NCBI GenBank assembly: GCA_937876775.1
Contig: CALEFA010000017.1
Span: 1-55,134, forward strand
From: an uncultured Rhodobiaceae bacterium
GTDB taxonomy: Bacteria > Pseudomonadota > Alphaproteobacteria > RS24
Length of the DNA stretch: 55,134 nt
Reading direction: 5' to 3'
The notes beneath the pieces are model-generated. The model was not told where the DNA came from. It saw only the letters and a list, made by a program, of their open reading frames with translations, and made no database searches. The position numbers and the translations under genes were made by a program. This document shows positions 18,759-28,190 of this stretch, in pieces. Position 1 is the stretch's first letter. Every line of letters begins with the position of its first letter.

Positions 18759-19616
18759 CTATCTGGTGAGCATTAGATTGAGGCGGGTTTTGCGGCTGAG
18801 AACGAATCCGCGTTGCGCGGCGGCCGCAATCACATCACCATCCCATTGACTGCGGTTATCCTCAATGACAATTAGTTTTGGCAAAAGCGCATCTGGTGCG
18901 GTTTCGAGGAATGGTACAAGCACGGCCTCTTCGTGTCCTTCAACATCAATTTTGAGGCCATCAACCCGTGTCAATTGATGTTCGGTAATTAGGTCCATCA
19001 GGCTCATCACCGGCACATCGATCGTTTCTATGCTCGCTTCCTCGCCTTGTTTAAGAAGTCGCGTTTGGCCGATATTTTTCATATTCATGGCCATTGACAT
19101 AATACCCTTGGCGTCACTGATGCCGACTTCGGCAACGTGTATATTGAGTTCAGGGTTCAGCTTACAATTTTGTTTCAGTCGTCTGGCAATTTGCGGCTGT
19201 GCTTCCACGGCGATAATTTTCGTGCCTTTAAAATGTTTGAAACTTTCGGCTACAGAAAAACTATACAGACCGACATTGGCACCAACATCAATAAATACCG
19301 CCTCAGCCGCAGCTAATTTAGAGAGCGCCATGCGTTCTTCCGCGTCGAATAATTTTGGCGAAAAGAGCGCTCGTTTTTCAGATACATTGCCACTGGTGTA
19401 AAGGCGCAAGCGGGCGCCGAATAAGACTGTATCAACGCATTTCCCCATACCTATTAGTGCCAGACGCCTTAGGAGAAAAATCATTCGTTTGGCCAGCCAT
19501 TGAGTGCCTAAAACCCGTGTCAGTAACATAATCAGGGCAGGCACTGAGTTTGGTGCATAGTGGCCATATGGTGAGGTGTCATCAATAAAAATACTGCTGG
19601 GCGGTTTAGGGGACAA
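18759..19616 (-). CDS. FkbM-family SAM-dependent methyltransferase
   Basis: A 285-residue Rossmann-fold methyltransferase. The SAM-binding motif I reads FIDVGANVGLYS, an acidic motif II (VEAQP) follows, and the FkbM hallmark KIDVEGHE appears near residue 225. Such enzymes often O-methylate sugars in surface glycans, which fits its place at the 3' end of the glycan cluster; the substrate is unknown. The start is a TTG, eight bases after the stop of the O-antigen gene, and GAGG at that gene's end can serve as ribosome site at slightly long spacing. Confidence 0.87.
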   Translation of the reverse strand: MSPKPPSSIFIDDTSPYGHYAPNSVPALIMLLTRVLGTQWLAKRMIFLLRRLALIGMGKCVDTVLFGARLRLYTSGNVSEKRALFSPKLFDAEERMALSKLAAAEAVFIDVGANVGLYSFSVAESFKHFKGTKIIAVEAQPQIARRLKQNCKLNPELNIHVAEVGISDAKGIMSMAMNMKNIGQTRLLKQGEEASIETIDVPVMSLMDLITEHQLTRVDGLKIDVEGHEEAVLVPFLETAPDALLPKLIVIEDNRSQWDGDVIAAAAQRGFVLSRKTRLNLMLTR

Positions 19617-19624
19617 AATAATCT

Positions 19625-20935
19625 TTACCTCACTTCATTTTTTAATCTATTTCCTTGGCATAGCGTGCAAGCAATAATAATGCAAGTGGCCCAAATAGAC
19701 AGTGACCAACTTTGCCAAATCGAATGACTAAACATAATGCCGCCTAAGCCGGCACCAAAGGCGCCCCACATCCATGGTTTGCTTTGTGGGTTAAATCCTT
19801 CATCAAGGCGCTTGAGCATTTGCCACATCGCCAGCAGCGATAAAATGGCCCCCAGATAACCAAATTCAAAAATGATTTGCAGGAATATATTGTGCGGATG
19901 AAGATTTATGTTTCGTCTGTCTTTATAAATGCGTACGAAATTACCCACGCGTCCCCCGCGGGCTTCTCCTTCGGCAATATAGTTTCTCATGTCAGCTGGC
20001 TCGAAACTACGGCCGCTTCTCAGGCCATGGCCCATAATTGGTTCTTTAAGGCTTTCTTTGGCGTAAACATAAAACAGCCATTCGCGTGCTTCGGCGGCCC
20101 CTTTTTGGATGAAGACTTTCGGCGCATAGTTTTTTACCCATTTATTTTCATAACTCGCGATATGGATAAGGGGGGCGCCAAGCAAGGCGACGGCAAGGCA
20201 AATCCAGATTATAAGTCGGGTAAACTGCGCGGCTATATAACCCAAAATCAGGCCACCACTGCCAATGCACAGGGCAAGCAGAGCCGATTGACTGTTTGAG
20301 AAATAGGTCACCACAAACCCGCAAGCCAGACCAAGCACGACCAGCCATCGATAGTTTCGCGGAAGAGCGGCGCCAAGCAACATCAGAATAATGGGCAAGA
20401 TAATTAGCGACCGATTGACTTGCCGGATGAGTTCAAAAGGATAGTTCAAATCGGCGGCTATGTTTGGCCAGTAAATATTATACGGGCCAATAATCATCAC
20501 TAGGACACAGCCAGCAATCATCGACGCAATCAATAATTGTTCCCAAAGGCGTCGCTTATGGCTATCAGATTGGTTGATTGTTTTGATCGCCGCAATGGTG
20601 AAGACGATAATGCCCGTAGCCGTCAAAAAACTGCCCAAAGCGGCTTCATAAGACGACCAGAATACAGCTAGAAACGCATAGGCCATGAAAGCCAAAGCAT
20701 AGCCATACCCTTTGACCTGTTGGCCGATGGGGTGTGAAACAAACGTCTGTCGGTTCGAAATCAAAGCTATCAGGCTGAAAAGGCCAGCTAAGGCCAAAAT
20801 CGGCGCAAAGCCTTTCACGGCGAAAGCATGCAGCGGGCCAATCAGTAATAGAAGGGTTAAAGCAGTTAGAGTGCTGATAGAGGAGACGCGTGATACGAAG
20901 TTTGGCATTAAGGGCCTGTATTTGTAGCGGATCAA
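19625..20935 (-). CDS. O-antigen ligase/polymerase family membrane protein
   Basis: A 436-residue membrane protein with about 11-12 hydrophobic segments and a large periplasmic loop between about 270 and 350. The loop ends in the Wzy_C hallmark NLHPHNIFLQ. Proteins of this fold either join O-antigen to lipid A-core (WaaL) or polymerise O-units (Wzy); sequence alone does not separate the two. A second ATG at codon 10 (20908) is an equally plausible start, and neither has a strong ribosome site. A terminator-like hairpin lies 12 bases upstream of the first ATG, hinting at partly separate transcription from the gene before it. Confidence 0.85.
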   Translation of the reverse strand: MIRYKYRPLMPNFVSRVSSISTLTALTLLLLIGPLHAFAVKGFAPILALAGLFSLIALISNRQTFVSHPIGQQVKGYGYALAFMAYAFLAVFWSSYEAALGSFLTATGIIVFTIAAIKTINQSDSHKRRLWEQLLIASMIAGCVLVMIIGPYNIYWPNIAADLNYPFELIRQVNRSLIILPIILMLLGAALPRNYRWLVVLGLACGFVVTYFSNSQSALLALCIGSGGLILGYIAAQFTRLIIWICLAVALLGAPLIHIASYENKWVKNYAPKVFIQKGAAEAREWLFYVYAKESLKEPIMGHGLRSGRSFEPADMRNYIAEGEARGGRVGNFVRIYKDRRNINLHPHNIFLQIIFEFGYLGAILSLLAMWQMLKRLDEGFNPQSKPWMWGAFGAGLGGIMFSHSIWQSWSLSIWATCIIIACTLCQGNRLKNEVR

Positions 20936-20943
20936 ATGAAAGG

Positions 20944-20968
20944 AAAACGGCTATCGTAAACTAGCCGT
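20944..20968 (-). terminator. Terminator-like hairpin between two glycan genes
   Basis: ACGGCTA at 20947-20953 and TAGCCGT at 20962-20968 form a perfect 7-bp stem with an 8-base loop. On the - strand the stem is followed by TTTTCC. It lies after the GT-A gene and before the O-antigen gene. The T tract is short, so this may attenuate rather than stop transcription. Confidence 0.45.
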
Positions 20969-21012
20969 GCGCGATGTCGCTTTCAAGCAAAACCTCAGGA
21001 GCGTATGATCAA

Positions 21013-21756
21013 TTAAGACGATTTATCCAGCCAGTAATCCTCTATCCAGGGGCAAGGCTTGGTATATTTATAAGCACGCTTCCATTTTTTGGTTTCAGGC
21101 CAATGACCAATCATCGCTTCGTCAGGGTCTGGTTTGCCTGTGAAAGCGACAACCGACGTGTTCGGTCCGGGTTTTGCCATCTTAAAAAAGTTAAGTGGCC
21201 AAGCTGGCAATAAAGTATGCTTAAAGCTAACCGCCCAATCGGAGGGCCAATAGACCATATTGCCAACTGTATCGCTGACATACTTTTGCGAAATCTTATA
21301 CTTCTGATCAATGGCTTCAGGGTCTTGGTTAAAATCGTCGTATATATGTTTATAACGCCCGACTGGAAAGCGATAGCATGATGTATTGCCGATGCCCTTC
21401 CCTAATTGTGTCCAATTCTCGGCAACGCAATACTCACCGGGTTCATAGTCAAAAAAGCGGTCAAGGTCGCCGCAAATTACAATATCTAAATCCAGATAAA
21501 GAACATCACCCTCTAGGTCTTCCAATGGCTGCTGCCACAGGGAAATTTTTCTAAATGGTACACTATGCGGATAGCTAGGCAGGTTCACTGTCGGCAAATC
21601 ATAGATAATAACGTCATCATCAATGCCAGTTTTATCTTCGGTAAAACAAATGAAACGCGTTGGTCGTGCCGTATATTTCTTTATCGCGCGGTTAATACGA
21701 TTGACATATTCCGATCCATACCGAGTGCCCCATTTTATGCTGATTATCGTTTGCAT
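21013..21756 (-). CDS. GT-A type glycosyltransferase
   Basis: A 247-residue protein that looks like a nucleotide-sugar transferase. It starts IISIKWGTRYG, has a central D-x-D metal and sugar-nucleotide motif (YLDLDIVICGDL, near residue 90) and an N-terminal half of alternating strands and helices. The C-terminal half is rich in Trp and Pro. No signal or membrane segment is present, so it should act in the cytoplasm on a lipid-linked precursor. ATG 21756 has GAGG 7 bases upstream. The donor is unknown; GDP-fucose made by the upstream genes is one candidate. Confidence 0.75.
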   Translation of the reverse strand: MQTIISIKWGTRYGSEYVNRINRAIKKYTARPTRFICFTEDKTGIDDDVIIYDLPTVNLPSYPHSVPFRKISLWQQPLEDLEGDVLYLDLDIVICGDLDRFFDYEPGEYCVAENWTQLGKGIGNTSCYRFPVGRYKHIYDDFNQDPEAIDQKYKISQKYVSDTVGNMVYWPSDWAVSFKHTLLPAWPLNFFKMAKPGPNTSVVAFTGKPDPDEAMIGHWPETKKWKRAYKYTKPCPWIEDYWLDKSS

Positions 21757-21758
21757 TC

Positions 21759-21940
21759 TTAATCCTCGGAATTACTATCAGGCAAGTTATAGGCCTGTTT
21801 CACGCCATCGCTCAAGCAAATCCGATGGCGCCAGCCGAGAAGGTGTGGCGTTGTTTGGGGGGCATAGCCCAGCCTCGAACACTGGTATCCATAAAGTTTA
21901 CCAGGTTTTGGAAAAACCAGATTTAGAGACCATTACCGTC
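21759..21940 (-). pseudogene. Remnant of a fcl-like nucleotide-sugar epimerase
   Basis: Reading the - strand, the last 50 or so codons before TAA (21759-21761) give a protein-like tail containing LLGWRHRICLSDGVKQAYN. It matches the C-terminus of the GDP-fucose synthase at 23048-23980, which has QLGWRHRHNLEAGLQSTY. Sixteen identical bases (gatggcgccagccgag) occur in the same codon context in both. Further upstream the frame is interrupted by stops and frame shifts. The stop lies two bases before the next gene's ATG, as expected for a former operon member. Identification rests on this short match. Confidence 0.45.
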
Positions 21941-21981
21941 TACGACGTAATGGCGCGCGTTGACATGTTAATGACGTCTGA

Positions 21982-23034
21982 TTAGACGGATGCCTTATCG
22001 CACAGCGCAGTGAATTTTTCGCTTAAAATACCTAGGTTTAGGCGAGTGGTGAGCAGGGCGCGCGCGTTGGCGCTCATCTGGCGCCGTAGTTCATGGCCGC
22101 GAACCAGTTTGTCTAAAATATCCGCCATTTGCTCAGCTGAACCAATATCGCTTAATAGGCCTATCGGGTGTTCTTTTGAAGCATAGTAATTGAAATACTC
22201 CAGTCCCCCATTTGTCCGAGTGGAGGCGATTGCCAGTCCGGTTTCGAGCGCTTCGCCGATGACGAGAGGAAAAGATTCTCCATGTGAGGAGGTGCAGAAA
22301 ATATCGGCTCTCGCATATTCCGCCCGCAAGGTTTTGGTCCACGGTTGAATGTCAATATTATGCAACTGATAGTCGGTGATTTTTTGTTTGAGATAAGCCT
22401 CGTCGGGACCTTCGCCAAAAATTGTAATATGGCAGGGAGTGTTTTTGCTCGCTAGAATACGCGCGGTCTCGACCAAATCGCGATATCCTTTCTTTTTCAT
22501 CAATCGACCCGCTGAAACAACTTTGACGATTTCGGGTGGCTGTTGCGGACGGATAATTTCATCACCGACATCAAATCCATGCCCGAAGACATGGCATGAT
22601 GTTGATAGGCCCTCGAATGTTTCGCTAAAATTCTGTTTCGCCGCGTGATTTAGAAAAACAATATTCGGCGCGCGATTGAGATGGCGCGCCTTACCATTAT
22701 GGTTGATGACGTAGGTTTTGCTGGGGTGTCGGTTAATTTGTTTGGCGTGCTTTCCATTATGCAGAAAGATGGCGTTTGCTTGCGCCATTAGAAATCGAAT
22801 TTTGCGATGGAAAACAAACCGCGTCAGAATGTGCAAACGCATAAAAAAATTCGGAATGGTAATGAGGTTAACATTTCTCATCTGCCCCAATTCGTCGAGG
22901 GCGGGGGCTGAATTAGAAATGATAATTGTGTGCTCGATACCGGCTAAAGCCATCGCCTTTGAATAGGTTTTCAAGCTGTTGGCAATGCCGCCAAGCGCCC
23001 GATCGGAAGTGATGGAGACCATCAATTTACTCAA
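21982..23034 (-). CDS. GT4-family glycosyltransferase
   Basis: A 350-residue GT-B fold enzyme that transfers a sugar from a nucleotide donor in the cytoplasm. The N-terminal domain opens with a glycine-rich loop (RALGGIANSL). The C-terminal domain has SAGRLMKKKGY, FGEGPD and the donor-binding E-x7-E motif within HGESFPLVIGEALE. The start is TTG 23034; ATG at codon 5 is an alternative. It lies 13 bases after the fcl stop and probably belongs to the same operon, which makes a fucosyl- or mannosyltransferase role reasonable but unproven. Confidence 0.87.
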   Translation of the reverse strand: MSKLMVSITSDRALGGIANSLKTYSKAMALAGIEHTIIISNSAPALDELGQMRNVNLITIPNFFMRLHILTRFVFHRKIRFLMAQANAIFLHNGKHAKQINRHPSKTYVINHNGKARHLNRAPNIVFLNHAAKQNFSETFEGLSTSCHVFGHGFDVGDEIIRPQQPPEIVKVVSAGRLMKKKGYRDLVETARILASKNTPCHITIFGEGPDEAYLKQKITDYQLHNIDIQPWTKTLRAEYARADIFCTSSHGESFPLVIGEALETGLAIASTRTNGGLEYFNYYASKEHPIGLLSDIGSAEQMADILDKLVRGHELRRQMSANARALLTTRLNLGILSEKFTALCDKASV

Positions 23035-23047
23035 GACTACACTAACC

Positions 23048-23980
23048 TTATTTTACGTATTCATTAAACCACTGATAGGTGGACTGTAATCCAGCCTCTA
23101 AATTATGTCGATGGCGCCAGCCGAGTTGGTTTATCTTCGAGACATCCAGCAATTTTCGCGGTGTCCCGTCTGGTTTGCTGGCGTCAAAGGTGAGGCCGCC
23201 GTCAAAGCCGACAACTTTCTTAATCGTCTCCGCCAATTCAATAATTGTCACATCCTCGCCAGTGCCAAGATTGACGTGTTCCATGTCGGAATAATTCTTC
23301 AGCAGAAAAACAATGCCGGCAGCACAGTCATCGACGTGCAAAAATTCACGCATGACTTTGCCCGATCCCCAAACATCCATGTTTTCGGCGCCGGCTTTTT
23401 TTGCCTCATGACATTTGCGCATCAAGGCTGGAATTACGTGGCTGGATTGCAGGTCGAAATTATCATACGGGCCGTAAAGATTGGTCGGCATGGCGGAGAT
23501 AAAATCGGCGCCATATTGTTTGCGATAGGCTTGGCACAATTTAATGCCGGCGATTTTTGCAATCGCATACCATTCATTAGTCGGTTCAAGGGCACCGGTC
23601 AGCAGCGCCTCTTCGCGCATCGGCTGAGCCGCCATTTTGGGATAAATACAGCTGGAACCAAGAAACAGCAGTTTTTCAACCCCAATATCATGCGCTGCCC
23701 GAATGATATTCGCCTCAATCATCAAATTGTTGTAAATAAAATCAGCAGGGTAGCTGTCATTGGCCAGAATGCCGCCAACCCGTGCGGCGCACACAATCAC
23801 CGCATCGGGTTTTTGCGCTTGCATCCAATTTTCCACCTCACTTTGGCGAATTAAATCGGCGTCGCCGCGCTCGGCTGTCAAAATCGTGCACGCTTCCTTC
23901 TCCAGAGCCCGCACAACGGTTCTTCCGACCATGCCATTATGGCCAGCCACATAAACCCGTTTGCCAGAGAGCGCATACAT
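23048..23980 (-). CDS. fcl: GDP-L-fucose synthase
   Basis: Epimerase/reductase that turns GDP-4-keto-6-deoxy-D-mannose into GDP-L-fucose with NADPH. The cofactor loop GHNGMVG is near residue 14, SSCIYP carries the catalytic serine, and Y-x3-K appears as YAIAKIAG. The C-terminal KPDGTPRKLLDVSK stretch is typical of the family. The length of 310 residues is normal. The start ATG shares one base with the gmd stop (TAATG), so the two steps of the pathway are translationally coupled. Confidence 0.95.
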   Translation of the reverse strand: MYALSGKRVYVAGHNGMVGRTVVRALEKEACTILTAERGDADLIRQSEVENWMQAQKPDAVIVCAARVGGILANDSYPADFIYNNLMIEANIIRAAHDIGVEKLLFLGSSCIYPKMAAQPMREEALLTGALEPTNEWYAIAKIAGIKLCQAYRKQYGADFISAMPTNLYGPYDNFDLQSSHVIPALMRKCHEAKKAGAENMDVWGSGKVMREFLHVDDCAAGIVFLLKNYSDMEHVNLGTGEDVTIIELAETIKKVVGFDGGLTFDASKPDGTPRKLLDVSKINQLGWRHRHNLEAGLQSTYQWFNEYVK

Positions 23981-25053
23981 TAGAAGTCTGCCAATTTTGT
24001 TTCTTTGACCGGTTGGCGCGCATTATGCAGGGCTACGGAAACCATTTCAGAAACCAGTTCTTCGAGCTCAATTTTTGCTTCCCAGCCAAGAATATCTTTG
24101 GCCTTTTGCGGGTTGCCAATCAACAGTTCCACCTCAGTCGGGCGGAAGTAACGTGGGTCAATTTCAACTAAAACAGCGCCGGTTTTCGCGTCCTTACCCA
24201 GCTCATGAATCCCTTCGCCATGCCAGACAATCTCGCGCCCGACCTCGGCAAAAGCCAGTTCAACAAAGTGGCGCACGGTTTCTGTGCGTCCGGTGGCCAA
24301 CACGAAGTCATCGCCTTCATGGTGGTTGATAATGGCATGCATGCCGGCAACATATTCTTTGGCGTGCCCCCAATCGCGCTTGGCGTCGAGATTGCCGAGG
24401 TAGAGTTTTTCTTGTTTGCCGGTCTCAATAGCAGCCACAGCCATCGCGATTTTTTGCGTCACAAACGTTTCGCCGCGCATTGGACTTTCATGGTTGAACA
24501 AAATGCCATTGGAGGCATGAATGCCATAAGCTTCGCGGTAATTGACGCAAATCCAATAGGCATAAAGTTTGGCGACGGCATAGGGGCTTCGTGGATAAAA
24601 CGGCGTGGTTTCACTTTGCGGCACTTCTTGCACTTTGCCGTAAAGCTCTGACGTCGAGGCTTGGTAAAACCGCGTTTTCTCAACCAATCCGAGCGTGCGA
24701 ATAGCTTCTAGAAAACGCAGAGTCCCAAAAGCATCGGCATTGGCGGTATATTCTGCGGTTTCAAAGCTCACTTGCACATGACTTTGCGCCGCGAGATTGT
24801 AAATCTCATCCGGCTCAATATTTTGTACCAAACGCATAATATTGCTGCTGTCGGTCATGTCGCCATAATGCATAAAAAATTGCGCATTTTCGTCATGCGG
24901 ATCGGCATAAATACCATCGACGCGCTGGGTGTTAAACGACGAAGCGCGCCGCTTCATGCCGTGCACTTCATAGCCCTTTTGCAGCAATAAACGGGCGAGA
25001 TATGCGCCGTCTTGTCCGGTCACACCGGTTATCAAAGCTTTTTTCTTACTCAC
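23980..25053 (-). CDS. gmd: GDP-mannose 4,6-dehydratase
   Basis: First step of GDP-L-fucose synthesis: NADP-dependent dehydration of GDP-D-mannose. The Rossmann loop is [10 protein letters not shown], the catalytic Tyr-Lys pair lies in [11 protein letters not shown], and [15 protein letters not shown] and [13 protein letters not shown] are family signatures. The length of 357 residues is standard. The start is GTG 25053 with AGGAG 7 bases upstream. It is the first gene of the glycan operon, divergent from panB. No manB or manC is nearby, so GDP-mannose must be made elsewhere. Confidence 0.96.
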   Translation of the reverse strand: MSKKKALITGVTGQDGAYLARLLLQKGYEVHGMKRRASSFNTQRVDGIYADPHDENAQFFMHYGDMTDSSNIMRLVQNIEPDEIYNLAAQSHVQVSFETAEYTANADAFGTLRFLEAIRTLGLVEKTRFYQASTSELYGKVQEVPQSETTPFYPRSPYAVAKLYAYWICVNYREAYGIHASNGILFNHESPMRGETFVTQKIAMAVAAIETGKQEKLYLGNLDAKRDWGHAKEYVAGMHAIINHHEGDDFVLATGRTETVRHFVELAFAEVGREIVWHGEGIHELGKDAKTGAVLVEIDPRYFRPTEVELLIGNPQKAKDILGWEAKIELEELVSEMVSVALHNARQPVKETKLADF

Positions 25054-25164
25054 GCCGAACTCCTAAATATCTATCTCATTAACTATCGTGTTCGCGCTGA
25101 TTTGTCCATTGTGTGCCTTGTTGCTGCCAACAATCAGCAGCGCTATTTAATTCAGCAAGATGAA

Positions 25165-25193
25165 TTGCTTTAACCGCTAAATTCAGCTAGGTT
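25165..25193 (+). promoter_or_regulatory. Candidate promoter of panB
   Basis: TTGCTT at 25165-25170 and TAGGTT at 25188-25193 are separated by 17 bases. Transcription would begin near 25200, about 30 bases before the panB start. A similar pair occurs upstream of the DUF2066 gene. Confidence 0.4.
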
Positions 25194-25229
25194 CCGCGCC
25201 TATGTGCGGTTTCATTGAAGGAAGTTGTT

Positions 25230-26069
25230 ATGTCCGTTCGGGGTCACGTTAAACGTATTACGGTGCCAGAAATTATGGCCCGAAAAGGTCGCGAGCCGAT
25301 TGTTTGCTTGACCTCATATCACGCCCATACAGCCCGCTTGATTGACCCTTATGTCGATCTATTGTTGGTTGGTGATAGTCTCGGCATGGTGATGTATGGC
25401 ATGGAAACCACGCTGGGCGTCACGTTGGACATGATGATTGCACATGGTGCAGCGGTTGTGCGCGGCGCGGAGAAGGCATTGATTGTCGTCGATTTGCCGT
25501 TCGGTACATACGAAGAAAGCCCATCGCAAGCGTTTCACAATGCGGCGCGCACGCTCAAAGAAACCGGCTGTCAGGCGGTCAAACTTGAGGGTGGGGTGCG
25601 CATGGCTGAGACGGTGAAATATTTAACCGAGCGCGGTATTCCGGTGATGGGCCATATTGGTCTGACGCCACAAAATGTGAATGTCATGGGCGGTTATAAA
25701 ACCCAAGGCCGCGAGCAACAGCAATGGCCCGAGTTAGAAGCTGACGCGCAGGCGCTGGCTGAGGCGGGGGCTTTTGCCATTGTTTTGGAAGGTATGGCGG
25801 CTGAATTAGCCGACCGCATTTCTGGACAAATCGGAGTGCCAACCATCGGAATTGGTGCATCGGCGGGGTGCGACGGTCAGATTTTGGTAACTGAAGATAT
25901 GCTTGGTTTGTCCCCGACAGTGCCTAAATTTGTAAAAGAATTTGCTACCTTAGGCGCGCAAATTGCTGGCGCGGCCGAAGCTTATGCAAATGACGTGCGA
26001 AGCCGAAAGTTTCCGGAAGAGCAGCATACTTATGCTATGAAAAAACCAGTTAATAGCGACGAAAGTTAG
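25230..26069 (+). CDS. panB: 3-methyl-2-oxobutanoate hydroxymethyltransferase
   Basis: Adds a hydroxymethyl group from methylene-tetrahydrofolate to 2-oxoisovalerate, the first committed step to pantothenate and CoA. It has the family's [10 protein letters not shown] metal-binding segment, [14 protein letters not shown] and [11 protein letters not shown], on a TIM-barrel of normal length (279 residues). ATG 25230 is preferred to TTG 25215 because AAGGA lies 6 bases before it. panC is not adjacent. It is followed by an envelope-biogenesis trio (TPR protein, bamB, der) 14 bases later, apparently in the same operon. Confidence 0.95.
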   Translation: MSVRGHVKRITVPEIMARKGREPIVCLTSYHAHTARLIDPYVDLLLVGDSLGMVMYGMETTLGVTLDMMIAHGAAVVRGAEKALIVVDLPFGTYEESPSQAFHNAARTLKETGCQAVKLEGGVRMAETVKYLTERGIPVMGHIGLTPQNVNVMGGYKTQGREQQQWPELEADAQALAEAGAFAIVLEGMAAELADRISGQIGVPTIGIGASAGCDGQILVTEDMLGLSPTVPKFVKEFATLGAQIAGAAEAYANDVRSRKFPEEQHTYAMKKPVNSDES

Positions 26070-26083
26070 AGCGGAGAAATTTT

Positions 26084-26767
26084 GTGACTGATATTTTTGA
26101 CGAAGTAACTGCTGAACTGCGACGCGACCAAAGTTCTGCCTTATGGCGCCGATATGGCCGTTATGTCATTGGTGCTGCGGTTGCCGTTGTTCTCATTGTT
26201 GCGTCTGTTATTGCCTATGACTCATGGAAGACGGCAGGCCAAGAGGCGGCTTCAGAACGCTATGATGCGCTGCTAAAAACCCTTGAGGAGACGCCAGCAG
26301 GTGATGCGCGTGAGGCGTTGATTGAACAGTTTTTGGCGCAAAATAACGGCGGCTATGATGTGCTGGCCAGTTTTGTGTCAGCTTTTGAATTGGCTGAAAA
26401 CGGAGATAAACTAGCGGCGGTTGCGCGGTTTGATGGGTTGGCGGCGCGCGGCGATGTGCCTTTGGCCTTGCGCGACTTCAGCCGGTTGCAATCAGCCATT
26501 GTCTTACTTGATGCCAATGCCAGTTTTGAGGATATTGAGGCGCGCTTGAGCCGGCTTTTGGTCGATGGAAATGATATGCGCCCCTTGGCACGCGAAGTTT
26601 TGGCTTTGGCTCATATGGCCCATGATCAGCTATTGGATGCGCGTGCCGTGTTGAATGAGCAAATTGAAGACCCAATGAGCAATAATTTATCGCGCGATCG
26701 TGCCCGCATCATGCTATCGATTGTAGAGCAGGGTTTGGGGTCTCCTTCAGCCACTGCCACTGAGTAA
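26084..26767 (+). CDS. YfgM-like membrane-anchored tetratricopeptide-type protein
   Basis: A 227-residue protein with a short cytoplasmic head, one membrane helix at about residues 27-47 (VIGAAVAVVLIVASVIAY) and a helical periplasmic domain of TPR-like repeats. Its place directly before bamB and der mirrors yfgM-bamB-der of E. coli, where YfgM is an accessory of the SecYEG translocon. The start is GTG 26084, with GGAG 9 bases upstream. Function is inferred from topology and synteny. Confidence 0.8.
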   Translation: MTDIFDEVTAELRRDQSSALWRRYGRYVIGAAVAVVLIVASVIAYDSWKTAGQEAASERYDALLKTLEETPAGDAREALIEQFLAQNNGGYDVLASFVSAFELAENGDKLAAVARFDGLAARGDVPLALRDFSRLQSAIVLLDANASFEDIEARLSRLLVDGNDMRPLAREVLALAHMAHDQLLDARAVLNEQIEDPMSNNLSRDRARIMLSIVEQGLGSPSATATE

Positions 26768-26804
26768 ATTTGGCCACATCAGTGGTCGCAGAATTAGCCG
26801 AGAA

Positions 26805-28181
26805 ATGAAAATGAAAAAGAATTTTGTGCATTATGCGATTATGGCCATCGCTATGACTGGCTTGGTTGCCTGCAGTGGTGGTGTTGATCAGGTTGAGTTT
26901 GAGGGCGAGCGTATTTCAGTTTTGAATTATGAGGCTCAGCTGACCGTTGATCCGCGGCTCGAAAATCAGCAAGTGCGCATTTTGCCGGCTTTTGACAACA
27001 GCCAGTGGGCTAATCCCGGCGGCTTTTCAACCCATGCGGCCTATCATTTGGCCCTGTCTGGCCTTGCGCCCGCTTATGAAATTGAACTTGTCGAAGGTAA
27101 TTCCGCGGATCGTCGTTTGAAAGCACCGCCAGTGATTGGCGAGGGAAAAGTTTTTGCTCTGGGTACGCAACTTAATGTCGCCGCTGTCGACGCCGCCAAT
27201 GGTCAGCCGCTTTGGCAGCAATCAGTGGCCGCCACCTATCGTGAACCAAACTTTAGCCTGACGCGCTTTTTAGGCTTCACCGACAAGCCTGCTGACATTG
27301 AAGACGGTTGGGGCGGTGGTTTGGCCTATGCCGAGGGCCGCGTGTTCGTGACCACAGGGTTTGGAGAAATTCTCGCTCTGTCGGCGGAAACGGGCGACAT
27401 CATTTGGCGGGTGCAAAACAGCGTGCCATTTTCCAATGCGCCAACCGTGCGCAATGGCCGTTTGTTTGTGGTATCACAAGACAGCCGCTTGCAAGTGCTG
27501 TCGACCGATGACGGTAGTCGTTTATGGGAACATTTAGCGATTACCGAACAGGCCAGCATTCTGGGCGCCTCGAGCCCTGCAGTTTCTGACCAAATCGTTA
27601 TCGCCGGCTTTAACTCGGGCGAAGTCGTGGCTTTGAATACCGTCAATGGTTCGGTTATTTGGAGCGATAGTCTGACCAGCCGTGGCACACAAATTACGCC
27701 TCTGTCGAAACTCAACTCAATTGTTGGGCGTCCAGTGATTGACCGCGACCGCGTTTTTGTGACCAGTCATGGTGGCCGTACGGCAGCTCTTGATATGCGC
27801 AGCGGCGAACGCTTGTGGACGACGGATATCGGTTCTATTGAAACACCATGGGTGATGGGCGATTTTGTTTTGCTGATGTCTCTTGATGGTGATCTCGTGT
27901 GCTTGTCGCGCGAAACCGGTCGTGTGCGCTGGGTCGCTTCTTTGGGCGGCTATGAAGATCCCGAAGACCGTGATGAACGCATTCGTTGGGCTGGGCCAAT
28001 TTTGGCCGGTGAAAAAGTTTTGGCGGTTTCATCCGACGGTCGTCTGGTCAGCGTCAATCCGGCCAGTGGCGAGCTGATTGAGACCATTGAACTAGATGAT
28101 GAAGTCAGCCTGCCACCAATTGTGGCTAATTCGACCCTGTATATTTTGACCGATGAAGGCACGCTTGTCGCGCGCCGTTAG
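26805..28181 (+). CDS. bamB: Outer membrane assembly lipoprotein BamB
   Basis: A lipoprotein of the BAM complex that helps fold beta-barrels into the outer membrane. The signal peptide ends in the lipobox L-V-A-C with the cysteine at residue 23. The rest is an eight-bladed PQQ-like beta-propeller, seen as repeated motifs such as VAALDMRSGERLW-type strands and A-x-x-G-x-x-x-W turns. Length (458) is somewhat over the E. coli protein (about 390), as in other alphaproteobacteria. ATG 26805 and the ATG two codons later are both possible. der follows after 9 bases. Confidence 0.9.
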   Translation: MKMKKNFVHYAIMAIAMTGLVACSGGVDQVEFEGERISVLNYEAQLTVDPRLENQQVRILPAFDNSQWANPGGFSTHAAYHLALSGLAPAYEIELVEGNSADRRLKAPPVIGEGKVFALGTQLNVAAVDAANGQPLWQQSVAATYREPNFSLTRFLGFTDKPADIEDGWGGGLAYAEGRVFVTTGFGEILALSAETGDIIWRVQNSVPFSNAPTVRNGRLFVVSQDSRLQVLSTDDGSRLWEHLAITEQASILGASSPAVSDQIVIAGFNSGEVVALNTVNGSVIWSDSLTSRGTQITPLSKLNSIVGRPVIDRDRVFVTSHGGRTAALDMRSGERLWTTDIGSIETPWVMGDFVLLMSLDGDLVCLSRETGRVRWVASLGGYEDPEDRDERIRWAGPILAGEKVLAVSSDGRLVSVNPASGELIETIELDDEVSLPPIVANSTLYILTDEGTLVARR

Positions 28182-28190
28182 GACTTTCCC

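Noticed and set aside
21623-21985. 120-codon + strand open frame across 21757-21981
   Set aside because: Its first half is antisense to the GT-A gene and its second half lies over the epimerase remnant; it has no ribosome site and no recognisable domain.
23105-23854. 249-codon open frame antisense to fcl
   Set aside because: The opposite strand encodes a full-length, motif-complete GDP-fucose synthase; the antisense product has no recognisable motif.
24205-24651. 148-codon open frame antisense to gmd
   Set aside because: A shadow of a well conserved gene; no start signal.
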